Below the pieces are notes generated by a model, which was given only the letters and a program-made list of their open reading frames with translations, had not been told where the DNA came from and searched no databases. A stretch of DNA of 64,000 bases from Sphingobacteriales bacterium (GTDB lineage: Bacteria; Bacteroidota; Bacteroidia; Chitinophagales; UBA2359). The stretch's first letter is position 1. Every line of letters starts with the position of its first letter. The DNA is taken from NCBI GenBank assembly GCA_016700115.1, contig CP064999.1, forward strand, positions 4,769,501 through 4,833,500. Reading direction: 5' to 3'. This document shows positions 18,449 through 26,958 of the stretch, one piece after another. A program made the position numbers and the translations under genes.

Positions 18449-19114
18449 ATGGCGTTAGATAAATTTGGTATAGCTAAGAGAATTGCCCGTGAATTAAAAG
18501 ACGGATACTATGTCAATTTAGGTATCGGCATTCCAACATTAGTGGCAAATTATATTCCCGAAGGAATTACGGTGATTTTGCAATCTGAAAATGGCATGTT
18601 GGGAATGGGACCTTTCCCAACCGAAGAAGAGGTAGATGCTGACTTAATCAATGCCGGCAAACAAACCGTTACTACCTTGCCCGGAAGCAGTTTTTTTGAT
18701 TCTGCCACAAGTTTTGCCATGATTCGGGGAGGTCATGTAGATTTAACCGTCTTAGGTGCGATGGAAGTTTCCGAAAACGGAGATATTGCCAACTGGAAAA
18801 TTCCCGGCAAAATGGTTAAAGGCATGGGAGGCGCAATGGATTTGGTAGCAGGAGCTGAAAATATCATAGTCGCCATGATGCATACCAGTAAAAACGGAGA
18901 AAGCAAATTGTTGCCTGAATGTACCCTGCCAATTACAGGCATTGGTTGTGTTAAACGAATTGTCAGCGATCTGGGAGTATTTGATGTGCTTCCAAAAGGC
19001 GGAGGGTTAAAACTTATTGAACGTGCACCCGGAGTTTCGGTGGAAGAAATCCGTTCAAAAACTGCAGGTAAACTTATCGCTGCTGATGATGCCCCTGAAA
19101 TGGTCCTGGATTAA
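18449..19114 (+). CDS. scoB: 3-oxoacid CoA-transferase subunit B
   Basis: Family I CoA-transferase subunit B moves CoA from succinyl-CoA to acetoacetate or a related 3-oxoacid, through a glutamyl-CoA intermediate. The catalytic Glu is E47 in QSENGMLGMGPFP. GIGIPTLVANYIP, DAGK-like NAGKQTV, GGHVDLTVLGAMEV and the C-terminal GVSVEEIRSKT are typical, and 221 aa is standard. The A subunit normally lies next to B; here neither side holds it, so this gene is separated from its partner. It has its own promoter. Confidence 0.93.
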   Translation: MALDKFGIAKRIARELKDGYYVNLGIGIPTLVANYIPEGITVILQSENGMLGMGPFPTEEEVDADLINAGKQTVTTLPGSSFFDSATSFAMIRGGHVDLTVLGAMEVSENGDIANWKIPGKMVKGMGGAMDLVAGAENIIVAMMHTSKNGESKLLPECTLPITGIGCVKRIVSDLGVFDVLPKGGGLKLIERAPGVSVEEIRSKTAGKLIAADDAPEMVLD

Positions 19115-19152
19115 ACGTTTTCTGTGGTGATGGATTTGCCAAAGAATTACTA

Positions 19153-19932
19153 ATGTTGCCTAATTCAGATACGAACCCGAATTACTCCGGAACCGCACAT
19201 GGTACTGTTTTAAATGTGTTATGGGTTTTCTATATCCTGTTATTTTCTGAGCAGGTTTTACAGCTTTCACATCTTGCTGTTTCAGAAAATCAGCCTGCCT
19301 ATGGTTTAGCCATAATCCTGTTTCTAACAATGGTTGCAGAAACAATAGCCTTGCCTAAGAAACTGCGAAATACTTATGTAAAGCTCAATCAGTTAATTCC
19401 TGACGGCGTACCTCAGGATAACAGTACATTGCCATTCCTTTTTTGGATTTTGCATACACTTGTTTCTTTAGTAATCGTGTTATTTGCTTTAAATATGTGT
19501 GGTCTTGATTTGCAAAACGACAAATACATGTACATCTATCTGCCACTTATTTTTGGTGTCGTCATCAAAGAATTAGTGTTGTTGTTTTATTTTTTTGATT
19601 TTACCAACCCAAAACAAAAGGATAAACTACCTAAAATCAACCGGTTTGCCGATTTACTATATGATTTAATATTGTTTGTGTTTTCATGTCTTGCTTATAC
19701 GGTTACCTGGCAAAACATTGCTTACAATATGGCAGGAAAATCTGAAACAAACTCTGTTTTGTTACTGGTTAATTTGTTTGCTTCCTCTGTTATTTTTCTG
19801 ATGTTCTATCTCCCTCTCCGGACTCCCTATATTTTGGAATCAATATATAGCCCAAAACTACAGCCAAGAGTATGGTTTTTGGTTACTTTGTTTCTGACTG
19901 TTGCGGCAATGTGGTATGAAATGTTCCTTTAA
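19153..19932 (+). CDS. Unknown multi-pass membrane protein
   Basis: No family recognised. Hydrophobicity suggests six or seven transmembrane segments, at about residues 20-45, 50-65, 95-115, 125-150, 170-190, 200-220 and 235-255. Short charged loops separate them, including KKLRNTYVKLNQLIPDG and FTNPKQKDKLPKINRF. There is no signal peptide and no catalytic motif. It lies 38 bases after scoB on the same strand and could be read through from it, but a functional link is not evident. It ends 9 bases from the convergent DUF1697 gene. Confidence 0.7.
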   Translation: MLPNSDTNPNYSGTAHGTVLNVLWVFYILLFSEQVLQLSHLAVSENQPAYGLAIILFLTMVAETIALPKKLRNTYVKLNQLIPDGVPQDNSTLPFLFWILHTLVSLVIVLFALNMCGLDLQNDKYMYIYLPLIFGVVIKELVLLFYFFDFTNPKQKDKLPKINRFADLLYDLILFVFSCLAYTVTWQNIAYNMAGKSETNSVLLLVNLFASSVIFLMFYLPLRTPYILESIYSPKLQPRVWFLVTLFLTVAAMWYEMFL

Positions 19933-19941
19933 TTTTGTGTT

Positions 19942-20490
19942 TTATCGCTGCATCATTTCCATCAACTTGTTGGCCGTTCTCCAGTTACGGGTGGTCGCGA
20001 CTGTTTTTAACTGCTTTTCAAACAACAGATTGGTCAATTTTGTATTTCCATATCCATTTGCACAATACACATAAACAGCTCTCCCGATGTGCTGAAACTC
20101 TTCGGGTGGAAAATTAATTTCCTTCAATCTAACTTTTTTTTCTTGATCCGGCACCTCAGCCAATAAAGTTAAATATACCTTTTCAGGGGGTATAATTTCA
20201 GGTTGATTGTAAGGATTGTTCAAAAGAATATCCTGCCATTCCAAAGATGAAAACACAAGAACTGATACCTCAAACTGATACCGTTCTTTGATTGCTTGTT
20301 CTATTTGTACAGAAATTGTTTCAGGGTTGGATGTTGGAGAAGGGAGAAAAACCACATTCCCGCTCTGAATATAAGTAGATACCTGTGTATGGCCTAAAGA
20401 TTTAAACAGCTCTGTGAGATCTGCCATTTTAATTATCTTGTAACCGGTAACATTTATGCCTCTTAACAGCGCTAAACAAACTTGATTCAT
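19942..20490 (-). CDS. DUF1697 family protein
   Basis: A small cytosolic protein with the family's opening CLALLRGINVTGYKIIKMADL, SLGHTQVSTYIQSGNVVF and closing TTRNWRTANKLMEM (the conserved RNW...T region). 182 aa is normal from the ATG at 20490 (MNQVCL); an in-frame ATG four codons earlier is also possible. Function is unknown. It lies 21 bases after the aminopeptidase stop on the same strand and is probably co-transcribed with it. Confidence 0.88.
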   Translation of the reverse strand: MNQVCLALLRGINVTGYKIIKMADLTELFKSLGHTQVSTYIQSGNVVFLPSPTSNPETISVQIEQAIKERYQFEVSVLVFSSLEWQDILLNNPYNQPEIIPPEKVYLTLLAEVPDQEKKVRLKEINFPPEEFQHIGRAVYVYCANGYGNTKLTNLLFEKQLKTVATTRNWRTANKLMEMMQR

Positions 20491-20511
20491 AAAATGGGGC
20501 AACTCTTTGAT

Positions 20512-21801
20512 TTACCTGTTCATCAGTTCCATGATTTCCATAGGGTCAATCGGAATGTTTTCCATCAAATCTACCGGCGAGCCGTTGGTTACCAAAATAT
20601 CATTTTCAAGACGGATTCCCAAATTTTCTTCCGGAATATATATTCCCGGTTCACAAGTCAGAACCATTCCGGCCCGCAAAGGAAGGTAACGATTACCTAC
20701 ATCATGAACATCTATTCCCAAAAAATGAGAGGTTCCGTGCATAAAGTATTTTTTATACAAAGGGCGATCCGGATGTTGAGCGGCAACTGCTTTGGCATCG
20801 AGCAAGCCCAATTGAATCAATTCAGATTCCATAAATCTGCCCACTTCTTTGTGATATTCTTCGATTAATGTGGAAGGACGCAATAACTCCTTTGCAAATT
20901 TAAGGGTGCGCAAAACTGCGTTGTAAACCGCCAACTGACGAGGGCTGAATCTGCCATTGACGGGAATAGTCCGAGTTAAATCGGCAGCATAATTTGCAAA
21001 ATCTGCGCCAAAGTCCATCAATAAAACATCCCCGTCCTGACAAACCTGATTGTTGACATTGTAATGAAGAATGCAGGAGTTTTTACCTGAAGCTATGATA
21101 GAAGGATAGGCAGGACCGGAAGCGCGGTTTATCAGATATTCATGTTGTATTTCGGCTTCAATTTCATATTCATAGACACCGGGTTTTACAAAACCAAGTA
21201 CGCGGCGAAAAGCACTGCCGGTAATATCAACAGCTTTGCGCATCAAATCAATTTCAATATTCGATTTTTCTGCCCGCAAATAGTGCATCACCGGAGCAGC
21301 ACGTTCATAGTTATGCAAAGGGAAAGATTCACGCATACTCCTTGCAAACCTCATTTCCTTGTCCGGAACACTGTTGTGCATCCTCGAATGTTCGTTCAGG
21401 TTCAGATAACAGTTTTGTGCCTGATACATTAAAGGTGCAAGCATATTTTCAAAAGATTCTTCCCAATAAATATTTTCAATACCCGAGGTGTTCTGGGCTT
21501 CCTCCATCGTAAATTTATGGCCTTCCCAAACCGCAATGATTTCGTTGGTACGACGAATAAATAATATTTCACGGTTATTTTCTAACGGATGGTCCGGAAA
21601 TAAAACCAATATCGTTTTTTCCTGATCTATTCCGGTCAGGTAAAACAAATCTGCATTTTGTCTGAAAGTATGATGGCTGTCGGCACTGCGTGGCATTTCA
21701 TCATTAGAAACAAAAATAGCAATAGAATTAGGTTTTAACATTTTAGCTAACCGGCGGCGGTTTTGAACGAAAAGTTCAGAAGAAACGGGCAAGTACTTCA
21801 T
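20512..21801 (-). CDS. pepP: Xaa-Pro aminopeptidase (aminopeptidase P, M24B)
   Basis: This is a cytosolic dinuclear metallopeptidase that removes N-terminal residues preceding proline. An N-terminal creatinase-like domain (about 1-165) precedes the pita-bread M24 domain. All five metal ligands are visible: two Asp in LLMDFGADFANYAADLTRT (about 260 and 271), His in GTSHFLGIDVHD (about 355), Glu in CEPGIYI (about 383) and Glu in RLENDI (about 399). Length 429 aa is typical of PepP. It heads a probable two-gene unit with the DUF1697 gene. Confidence 0.95.
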   Translation of the reverse strand: MKYLPVSSELFVQNRRRLAKMLKPNSIAIFVSNDEMPRSADSHHTFRQNADLFYLTGIDQEKTILVLFPDHPLENNREILFIRRTNEIIAVWEGHKFTMEEAQNTSGIENIYWEESFENMLAPLMYQAQNCYLNLNEHSRMHNSVPDKEMRFARSMRESFPLHNYERAAPVMHYLRAEKSNIEIDLMRKAVDITGSAFRRVLGFVKPGVYEYEIEAEIQHEYLINRASGPAYPSIIASGKNSCILHYNVNNQVCQDGDVLLMDFGADFANYAADLTRTIPVNGRFSPRQLAVYNAVLRTLKFAKELLRPSTLIEEYHKEVGRFMESELIQLGLLDAKAVAAQHPDRPLYKKYFMHGTSHFLGIDVHDVGNRYLPLRAGMVLTCEPGIYIPEENLGIRLENDILVTNGSPVDLMENIPIDPMEIMELMNR

Positions 21802-22206
21802 ATTGAAAATGTTTTGGCAAAACTAAGTATTCTTGAGTTATTGACAGAAAAAATTAAGTTAAATTTGAAGAAAAGCATTCAGAAACCGGAATAGGAATTC
21901 TAATGTTTTTGTGGTTATACTTTGCCTTATGGCAGATGTTTTAAAGGGTTGGTAATTCCTGTTGTCAGGTCATAAAGAATGATGTTGACAGCTTCAGAAA
22001 GAGAGTATTCAAAAGCAGCAAAGTTATTTTGTCAGGCTATTTGGTTTACCGTAAAAGGTAGAAGATGGTTTCGATTTTACTACCCGATGTCTGGCAGTTA
22101 GACCTTTAAGGTTTTCAAAACAGGTCTCGAAATTAGAACGCAGCCTCATCTGTAAAGGCTTTTCAGTTTACCAAAATTGTCGAAGCCGGTTCCGGTTATA
22201 TAAAGC
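21802..22206. other. Intergenic region between pepP and yihY-like genes
   Basis: About 400 bases. Only very short open frames are present, and I see no RNA motif, repeat or strong promoter. It holds whatever initiates pepP and ends the yihY-like gene, but I cannot place these. Confidence 0.5.
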
Positions 22207-23124
22207 TTAATCAGTAATGCTGTCTGAGGATTGGCTCAGTACGGCATATTTGGTGGGATTGATTGTTTTACCGTGATATAAATATAAGGCTTTGGTAAAC
22301 TCAGCTCCGAGGAATAAAATAATTGAAATGTAATATATCCATAACAGCAAAAGCACAACCGAACCTGCTACTCCATAAGCGCTTGTTATCATTACGGCTT
22401 TGCTGAGATACAACCCTATCAGATAACGCCCTAAACCAAATAAAATGGCAGTAAAAATTGCTCCGCCCCATACATCTTTCCATTTGAGCTGAACATCGGG
22501 GATATATTTAAATGAAAATGCAAAGAGCAAAACAGCAGAACCATAAGAAACAGTCAGGTTGATTAGCTGCAAAATATAGATGGAAGAGTCGGTAAGATAG
22601 AGTTGAAGATATTCACTGAAAATATTTAGTAAAATTCCGTAGATAAGCCCTAAAACAATAAACACGACAATGATCAGGATGATTAACAAGGCGACAGCCT
22701 GATCTTTCAGAAATTTTTTAATGATGTTTCTGGTTCCCGGTTTGGGTTTCACTCTCCAGATAAAATTAAAAACCCATTGCAGGTGAACCCATACTCCGGT
22801 TGCACTAAAATAGGTGGTTATGATCCCAATCAAAGTGATTCCAATTCCTGACTGAAATTGAAAAGCGCTGACCGATATTCCATGAATGATTGCAGCAGCC
22901 TGTTTGCCCACAAACAAGGTTAGGTTTTGGTTAATTTGATCTTCTAATTTGCTTGCCCCCAAAAAATTTCCCAACATCAAAAGGATCATCATTAAAATAG
23001 GAGGCAACGATAACACAGTATAAAAAGACAATCCCGCACCTAAAGCAGTTACCCGGTCTTTGAAAAACTCGTTAAAGGTATCATAAAGAACTGCATAGCT
23101 TTTTGATAAGATGTTTTTCACCAT
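22207..23124 (-). CDS. YihY/BrkB family inner-membrane protein
   Basis: The family opening FFKDRVTALGAGLSFYTVLSLPPIL, the ATGVWVHLQWVFNFIWRVKP segment, and a later VQLKWKDVWGGAIFTAILFGLGRYLIGLYL with SAYGVAGSVVLLLLWIYY and FLGAEFTKAL identify YihY/BrkB (once called RNase BN). Six transmembrane helices are expected within 305 aa. Function is unsettled; it is not RNase BN. It is monocistronic. Confidence 0.93.
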   Translation of the reverse strand: MVKNILSKSYAVLYDTFNEFFKDRVTALGAGLSFYTVLSLPPILMMILLMLGNFLGASKLEDQINQNLTLFVGKQAAAIIHGISVSAFQFQSGIGITLIGIITTYFSATGVWVHLQWVFNFIWRVKPKPGTRNIIKKFLKDQAVALLIILIIVVFIVLGLIYGILLNIFSEYLQLYLTDSSIYILQLINLTVSYGSAVLLFAFSFKYIPDVQLKWKDVWGGAIFTAILFGLGRYLIGLYLSKAVMITSAYGVAGSVVLLLLWIYYISIILFLGAEFTKALYLYHGKTINPTKYAVLSQSSDSITD

Positions 23125-23400
23125 GAATCTGCTTGATGAGTAAGGGCATAAAATTAAGATTTACCGACCGAAAGTAAGAACTCCAAACAATGATAATGTA
23201 AAAATTTACTCATCAGCGGTTAATTTAACCAGATGATTAAACTCAACTAATCAGAACGAAATCGCAATACACTACTTCCAGTTTGCAGGAACTGTCAAAT
23301 TCAGAACAAAGATTCGTTGAATTAAGAAAAACAATACCCGCAATAATCAAAACATGATTTGCGAAAAAAGGAGATGGAATTGAGGGGATATAAAATAAAA

Positions 23401-23498
23401 GTGGCGAGCACCCTATATCACACCGCTACGACCTACCTACCCTTGCTGCCTTCCGGCCCTGGGGGATTCAGAGGGAGCTGATTGTACAGGACTCGCCG
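23401..23498 (-). ncRNA. ffs: Signal recognition particle RNA, small bacterial (4.5S) type
   Basis: Read on the minus strand, the RNA begins GGCGAGTCC and ends with the complementary CTCGCC, closing a ~98-nt hairpin. The apical region carries GGGCCGGAAGGCAGCAAGGG. This contains the GGAA tetraloop and the asymmetric-loop A/C/AGCA bases of the domain IV binding site for Ffh. In the cell it pairs with Ffh for co-translational targeting of membrane proteins. Ends are approximate to a few bases. Confidence 0.93.
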
Positions 23499-23623
23499 GT
23501 GCAAAGATACATCAAATTTTGGTGAAAAGAAAAAATACACAATAAATAATTACGACTACTAAGTTTCTCTGATTTGGTTGTATTTTCGGGCATTGAATAA
23601 AAACACCGGTAATATAAAAAGAG

Positions 23624-25258
23624 ATGACACAAAACTTAGAATTTAACCGCAACGAAGACTGGTTAAAACTATCAACCTCAACCATGCGGAAATATCTGCA
23701 AAAAATATATTTGGGAGGTGGTAAGAATGCTATTGATAAACTGCACGCTTCGGGAAAATTGAGTGCGCGTGAACGTATTGACCTGTTGATTGACGAAGGC
23801 AGCAGTTTTTTAGAAATTGGGGCATTTGTAGGATTTGACATGTATGAAGAATATGGAGGATGTCCGGCAGGAGGCGTTGTTACAGGGTTGGGGTATGTCT
23901 GTAGAAGGCTTTGTATGATTGTTGCCAACGATGCTACGGTTAAATCAGGCGCATGGTTTCCTATTACCGCTAAAAAGAATTTGAGGGCACAGGAAATTTC
24001 CATAGAAAACCGTTTGCCAATCATCTATTTAGTGGACAGTGCCGGCGTTTTTTTACCACTTCAGGACGAAGTTTTTCCCGATAAAGAGCATTTTGGGCGC
24101 ATGTTTAGGAACAATTCGGTCATGTCTGCTATGGGAATCCCTCAAATTGCTGCTATTATGGGGAGTTGTGTTGCCGGTGGAGCTTATTTGCCAATTTTGT
24201 CAGACGAAGCTTTGATTGTTGAAAACACAGGTTCAGTTTATTTGGCCGGTTCCTATTTGGTAAAAGCCGCAATTGGTGAAGATGTGGACAGCGAGACCCT
24301 CGGAGGAGCGACAACCCACAGCGAAATATCAGGAGTTACGGATTATAAAATGCCGGATGATAAAACCTGCCTGAAAGCTATCCGCGATATCATAAGCAGA
24401 CATGGACATACCGAAAAAGCAGGATTTGACCGCGTTGAACCCAAACCCCCTACCCTATCTGATCATGAAATTTATGGCATTTATCCAGAAGAAGGCAGGA
24501 AGCCGTATGATATGTTAGAAATTATCAAAAGGTTAGTTGATAATTCAGAAATTCAGGAATATAAAGCCGGTTATGGTAAGTCTATTATTTGCGGATATGC
24601 GCGGATAGAAGGTTGGGCGGTAGGAATTGTAGCCAATCAGCGAACGATTTTCAGAAGCAAAAAAGGAGAAATGCAATTGGGAGGAGTGATTTATTCAGAT
24701 TCGGCAGATAAAGCTGCGCGATTTATCATGAATTGCAATCAAAAAAGAATTCCTTTGGTGTTTTTACAAGATGTAACCGGTTTTATGGTAGGAAGTCGCT
24801 CCGAACATGGGGGGATTATCAAAGACGGAGCGAAGATGGTTAATGCGGTTTCCAACTCAATCGTACCTAAATTTACCGTTATCATTGGCAATTCTTACGG
24901 TGCAGGTAATTATGCCATGTGTGGAAAAGCCTATGATCCAAGGTTGATAGTAGCATGGCCAAGTGCTAAAATTGCCGTAATGGGCGGTGAACAGGCTGCA
25001 AAAACTTTGCTGCAAATTCAGGTAGCAAGCAAGAAAAAACAGGGGCTGAAAATCAGTCAGGAGGAAGAAAACAACTTGCTTCAGGAAATTACACAACGGT
25101 ATAACCGCCAAACAACTCCTTTTTATGCAGCAGCGAGATTGTGGGTGGATGCAATCATTGACCCGCTCGAAACCAGAAAGGTTATTGCAACCGGAATTGA
25201 AGCGGCAAATCATGCCCCGATTACAAAACCCTTTGTTACGGGAGTATTGCAAACCTAA
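23624..25258 (+). CDS. Acyl-CoA carboxylase beta (carboxyltransferase) subunit, methylcrotonyl-CoA-type
   Basis: The carboxyltransferase moves CO2 from carboxybiotin to an acyl-CoA. Two crotonase-fold halves are present. Segments such as PITAKKNLRAQEISIENRLP, YLVDSAGVFLPLQDEVFPD, FGRMF and IMGSCVAGGAYLP resemble 3-methylcrotonyl-CoA carboxylase beta (leucine degradation) more than propionyl-CoA carboxylase. The C-terminal half has PLVFLQDVTGFMVG and NSYGAGNYAMCGKAYDPR. 544 aa is usual. The biotin-bearing alpha subunit is not adjacent, so substrate is inferred from similarity only. Confidence 0.88.
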   Translation: MTQNLEFNRNEDWLKLSTSTMRKYLQKIYLGGGKNAIDKLHASGKLSARERIDLLIDEGSSFLEIGAFVGFDMYEEYGGCPAGGVVTGLGYVCRRLCMIVANDATVKSGAWFPITAKKNLRAQEISIENRLPIIYLVDSAGVFLPLQDEVFPDKEHFGRMFRNNSVMSAMGIPQIAAIMGSCVAGGAYLPILSDEALIVENTGSVYLAGSYLVKAAIGEDVDSETLGGATTHSEISGVTDYKMPDDKTCLKAIRDIISRHGHTEKAGFDRVEPKPPTLSDHEIYGIYPEEGRKPYDMLEIIKRLVDNSEIQEYKAGYGKSIICGYARIEGWAVGIVANQRTIFRSKKGEMQLGGVIYSDSADKAARFIMNCNQKRIPLVFLQDVTGFMVGSRSEHGGIIKDGAKMVNAVSNSIVPKFTVIIGNSYGAGNYAMCGKAYDPRLIVAWPSAKIAVMGGEQAAKTLLQIQVASKKKQGLKISQEEENNLLQEITQRYNRQTTPFYAAARLWVDAIIDPLETRKVIATGIEAANHAPITKPFVTGVLQT

Positions 25259-25386
25259 ACGTTACTTAGCGACTTTTACCTGCCCAAGACCTAATCTTTT
25301 ATGTTGCAATAGTCTGCAGCAATCTGTGAGCCGGTAAACTTGGAACAATTATTGCAGTTTTTGTTGAATATTCCAACTCCGGCAAT

Positions 25387-26910
25387 ATGAAACGACTACT
25401 GCTTATACTTTTATTGAGTCAGTCTATTGGCTTATTTGCATTTAGTTTTGCACCTGCAGATAGTTGCACTACTCCGGTTAATTATTTATGTACTCAGCCG
25501 GTTGTATTAAACATCATTTGCCCCGATTTTTGCTTGGAAGGCGATTACACCATCGTTTCTGCCCATGCACTTTTCGATTGTAGCATAACCCTTATGGAGA
25601 CCTGCATCCGGTATATTGCGTTGCCCGGTTTTATTGCTACAGATACGGTCGAAGTAGTCGCCTGTAATGAAACGGTATGTGATACCGCCCTATTGGTCAT
25701 CCATGTAGTCGGAACCCCTGATTTATGTCTTATAGATCCTCCTCCCCTACCTGAATGTGAATCAAGTCCTTCTTCCTTATGTACAGTTTGGAATCAAAAC
25801 ACTGAAATCTGCCCTGATTTTTGCTTTACAGTTCCGTATGAAATAACGGCCGTTAATTCTGTTCATTCATCCGAAATCATGGTCAATGGACCTTGTTTTT
25901 CATACAGCCCATTCACAGAAACTGTCAGTTGGGATGTTTTAACGGTAATTGGTTGTGATTTTTCGGGAAATTGCGATACCCTCGAAATTTATGTTACCCT
26001 TGGTGATTGTAATGCACCACCTGTCCCTTCGCCTGAACAAATATGTACTGAAATCTTTACCCCCATTGATCTGTGTTTTGAAATGGAAGCCGGAGAAATA
26101 TTTAGTGCTTCAGATATTACCACTACCTTTGAATGTAGTATTACTGCTTTTGCACAATCTTGTATTACCTATTATCCACTTCCCGGGTTTAGCGGAGCCG
26201 ATACCATAAACATTCCTATTTGTCAGATTGATAATCCCGAAAATTGCAGAAATCAGCAGTTTGTTGTGTTTGTAGGCTGTCAGGTTCCCTCGGTAGTTAC
26301 TGATATTGCTTATATCAGCCCGGATTGGGTAAGTATCAATGGTCAGATTTCATCAGACGAAAACGGATATGACGGCATTGTTTTGTCTCCGTTACAAAAT
26401 GACAATTTTAACTGCCTTTCTCCACTTAGTCTCAACATAGTAGATTTGCCTCAACATGGCATATTGAACGTTTTACCCGGTTTGTTAATTGAATATATTC
26501 CTAATGAAGGGTTCTACGGTACCGAAAACATTTCACTGCAAATTTGCAATCTTTGTGGCCAATGCAGCGGGTCGGAGATGACTGTTTTTATTGCACCTCA
26601 AAACCATACCGGAACTACAGGAATTGAACAAACTGTAGGCAATCAAATAGATTTGCCTAAGATTTTGGAAGTAAATTCTTCTTTAAATGATTCTCATTTA
26701 TCAGTTACAGTTTTGTTGCCGGTTGATGTTACCGCTAACCTGACATTGACTGCAACAAATGGACAAACGGTTGCCGGGGTAAAATTACCTCCATATTCAG
26801 TTGAGCAGCGTGAACTTAAATTGCCTGTTTACAAAATTTCATCCGGGCTTTATGTGCTGACACTTGCCACAGCCAATGGGAAGATCTCCAGAAAAATTTG
26901 GTTGGACTGA
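25387..26910 (+). CDS. Secreted Cys-rich repeat protein with possible T9SS-type C-terminus
   Basis: A signal peptide (about 1-20) is followed by three ~95-residue repeats (about 27-115, 120-210 and 215-300). They share the pattern CTxxx...CPDFCxxxxYxI...CxxYxPLPGF..xDTxxVxxC. Each is a cysteine-paired Ig/cadherin-like beta-sandwich. A fourth module (about 315-405) resembles tandem adhesin domains (LPQHGILNVLPG, YIPNEGFYGTENISLQIC). The last ~75 residues end GLYVLTLATANGKISRKIWLD, like a T9SS type A sorting domain but without the usual FPNP opening. It is probably a surface or extracellular adhesin; ligand unknown. Confidence 0.75.
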   Translation: MKRLLLILLLSQSIGLFAFSFAPADSCTTPVNYLCTQPVVLNIICPDFCLEGDYTIVSAHALFDCSITLMETCIRYIALPGFIATDTVEVVACNETVCDTALLVIHVVGTPDLCLIDPPPLPECESSPSSLCTVWNQNTEICPDFCFTVPYEITAVNSVHSSEIMVNGPCFSYSPFTETVSWDVLTVIGCDFSGNCDTLEIYVTLGDCNAPPVPSPEQICTEIFTPIDLCFEMEAGEIFSASDITTTFECSITAFAQSCITYYPLPGFSGADTINIPICQIDNPENCRNQQFVVFVGCQVPSVVTDIAYISPDWVSINGQISSDENGYDGIVLSPLQNDNFNCLSPLSLNIVDLPQHGILNVLPGLLIEYIPNEGFYGTENISLQICNLCGQCSGSEMTVFIAPQNHTGTTGIEQTVGNQIDLPKILEVNSSLNDSHLSVTVLLPVDVTANLTLTATNGQTVAGVKLPPYSVEQRELKLPVYKISSGLYVLTLATANGKISRKIWLD

Positions 26911-26958
26911 GGACAGTTTGGAGGGCTGTAATCAGACTTCATCTATTTTTCAAATGTC

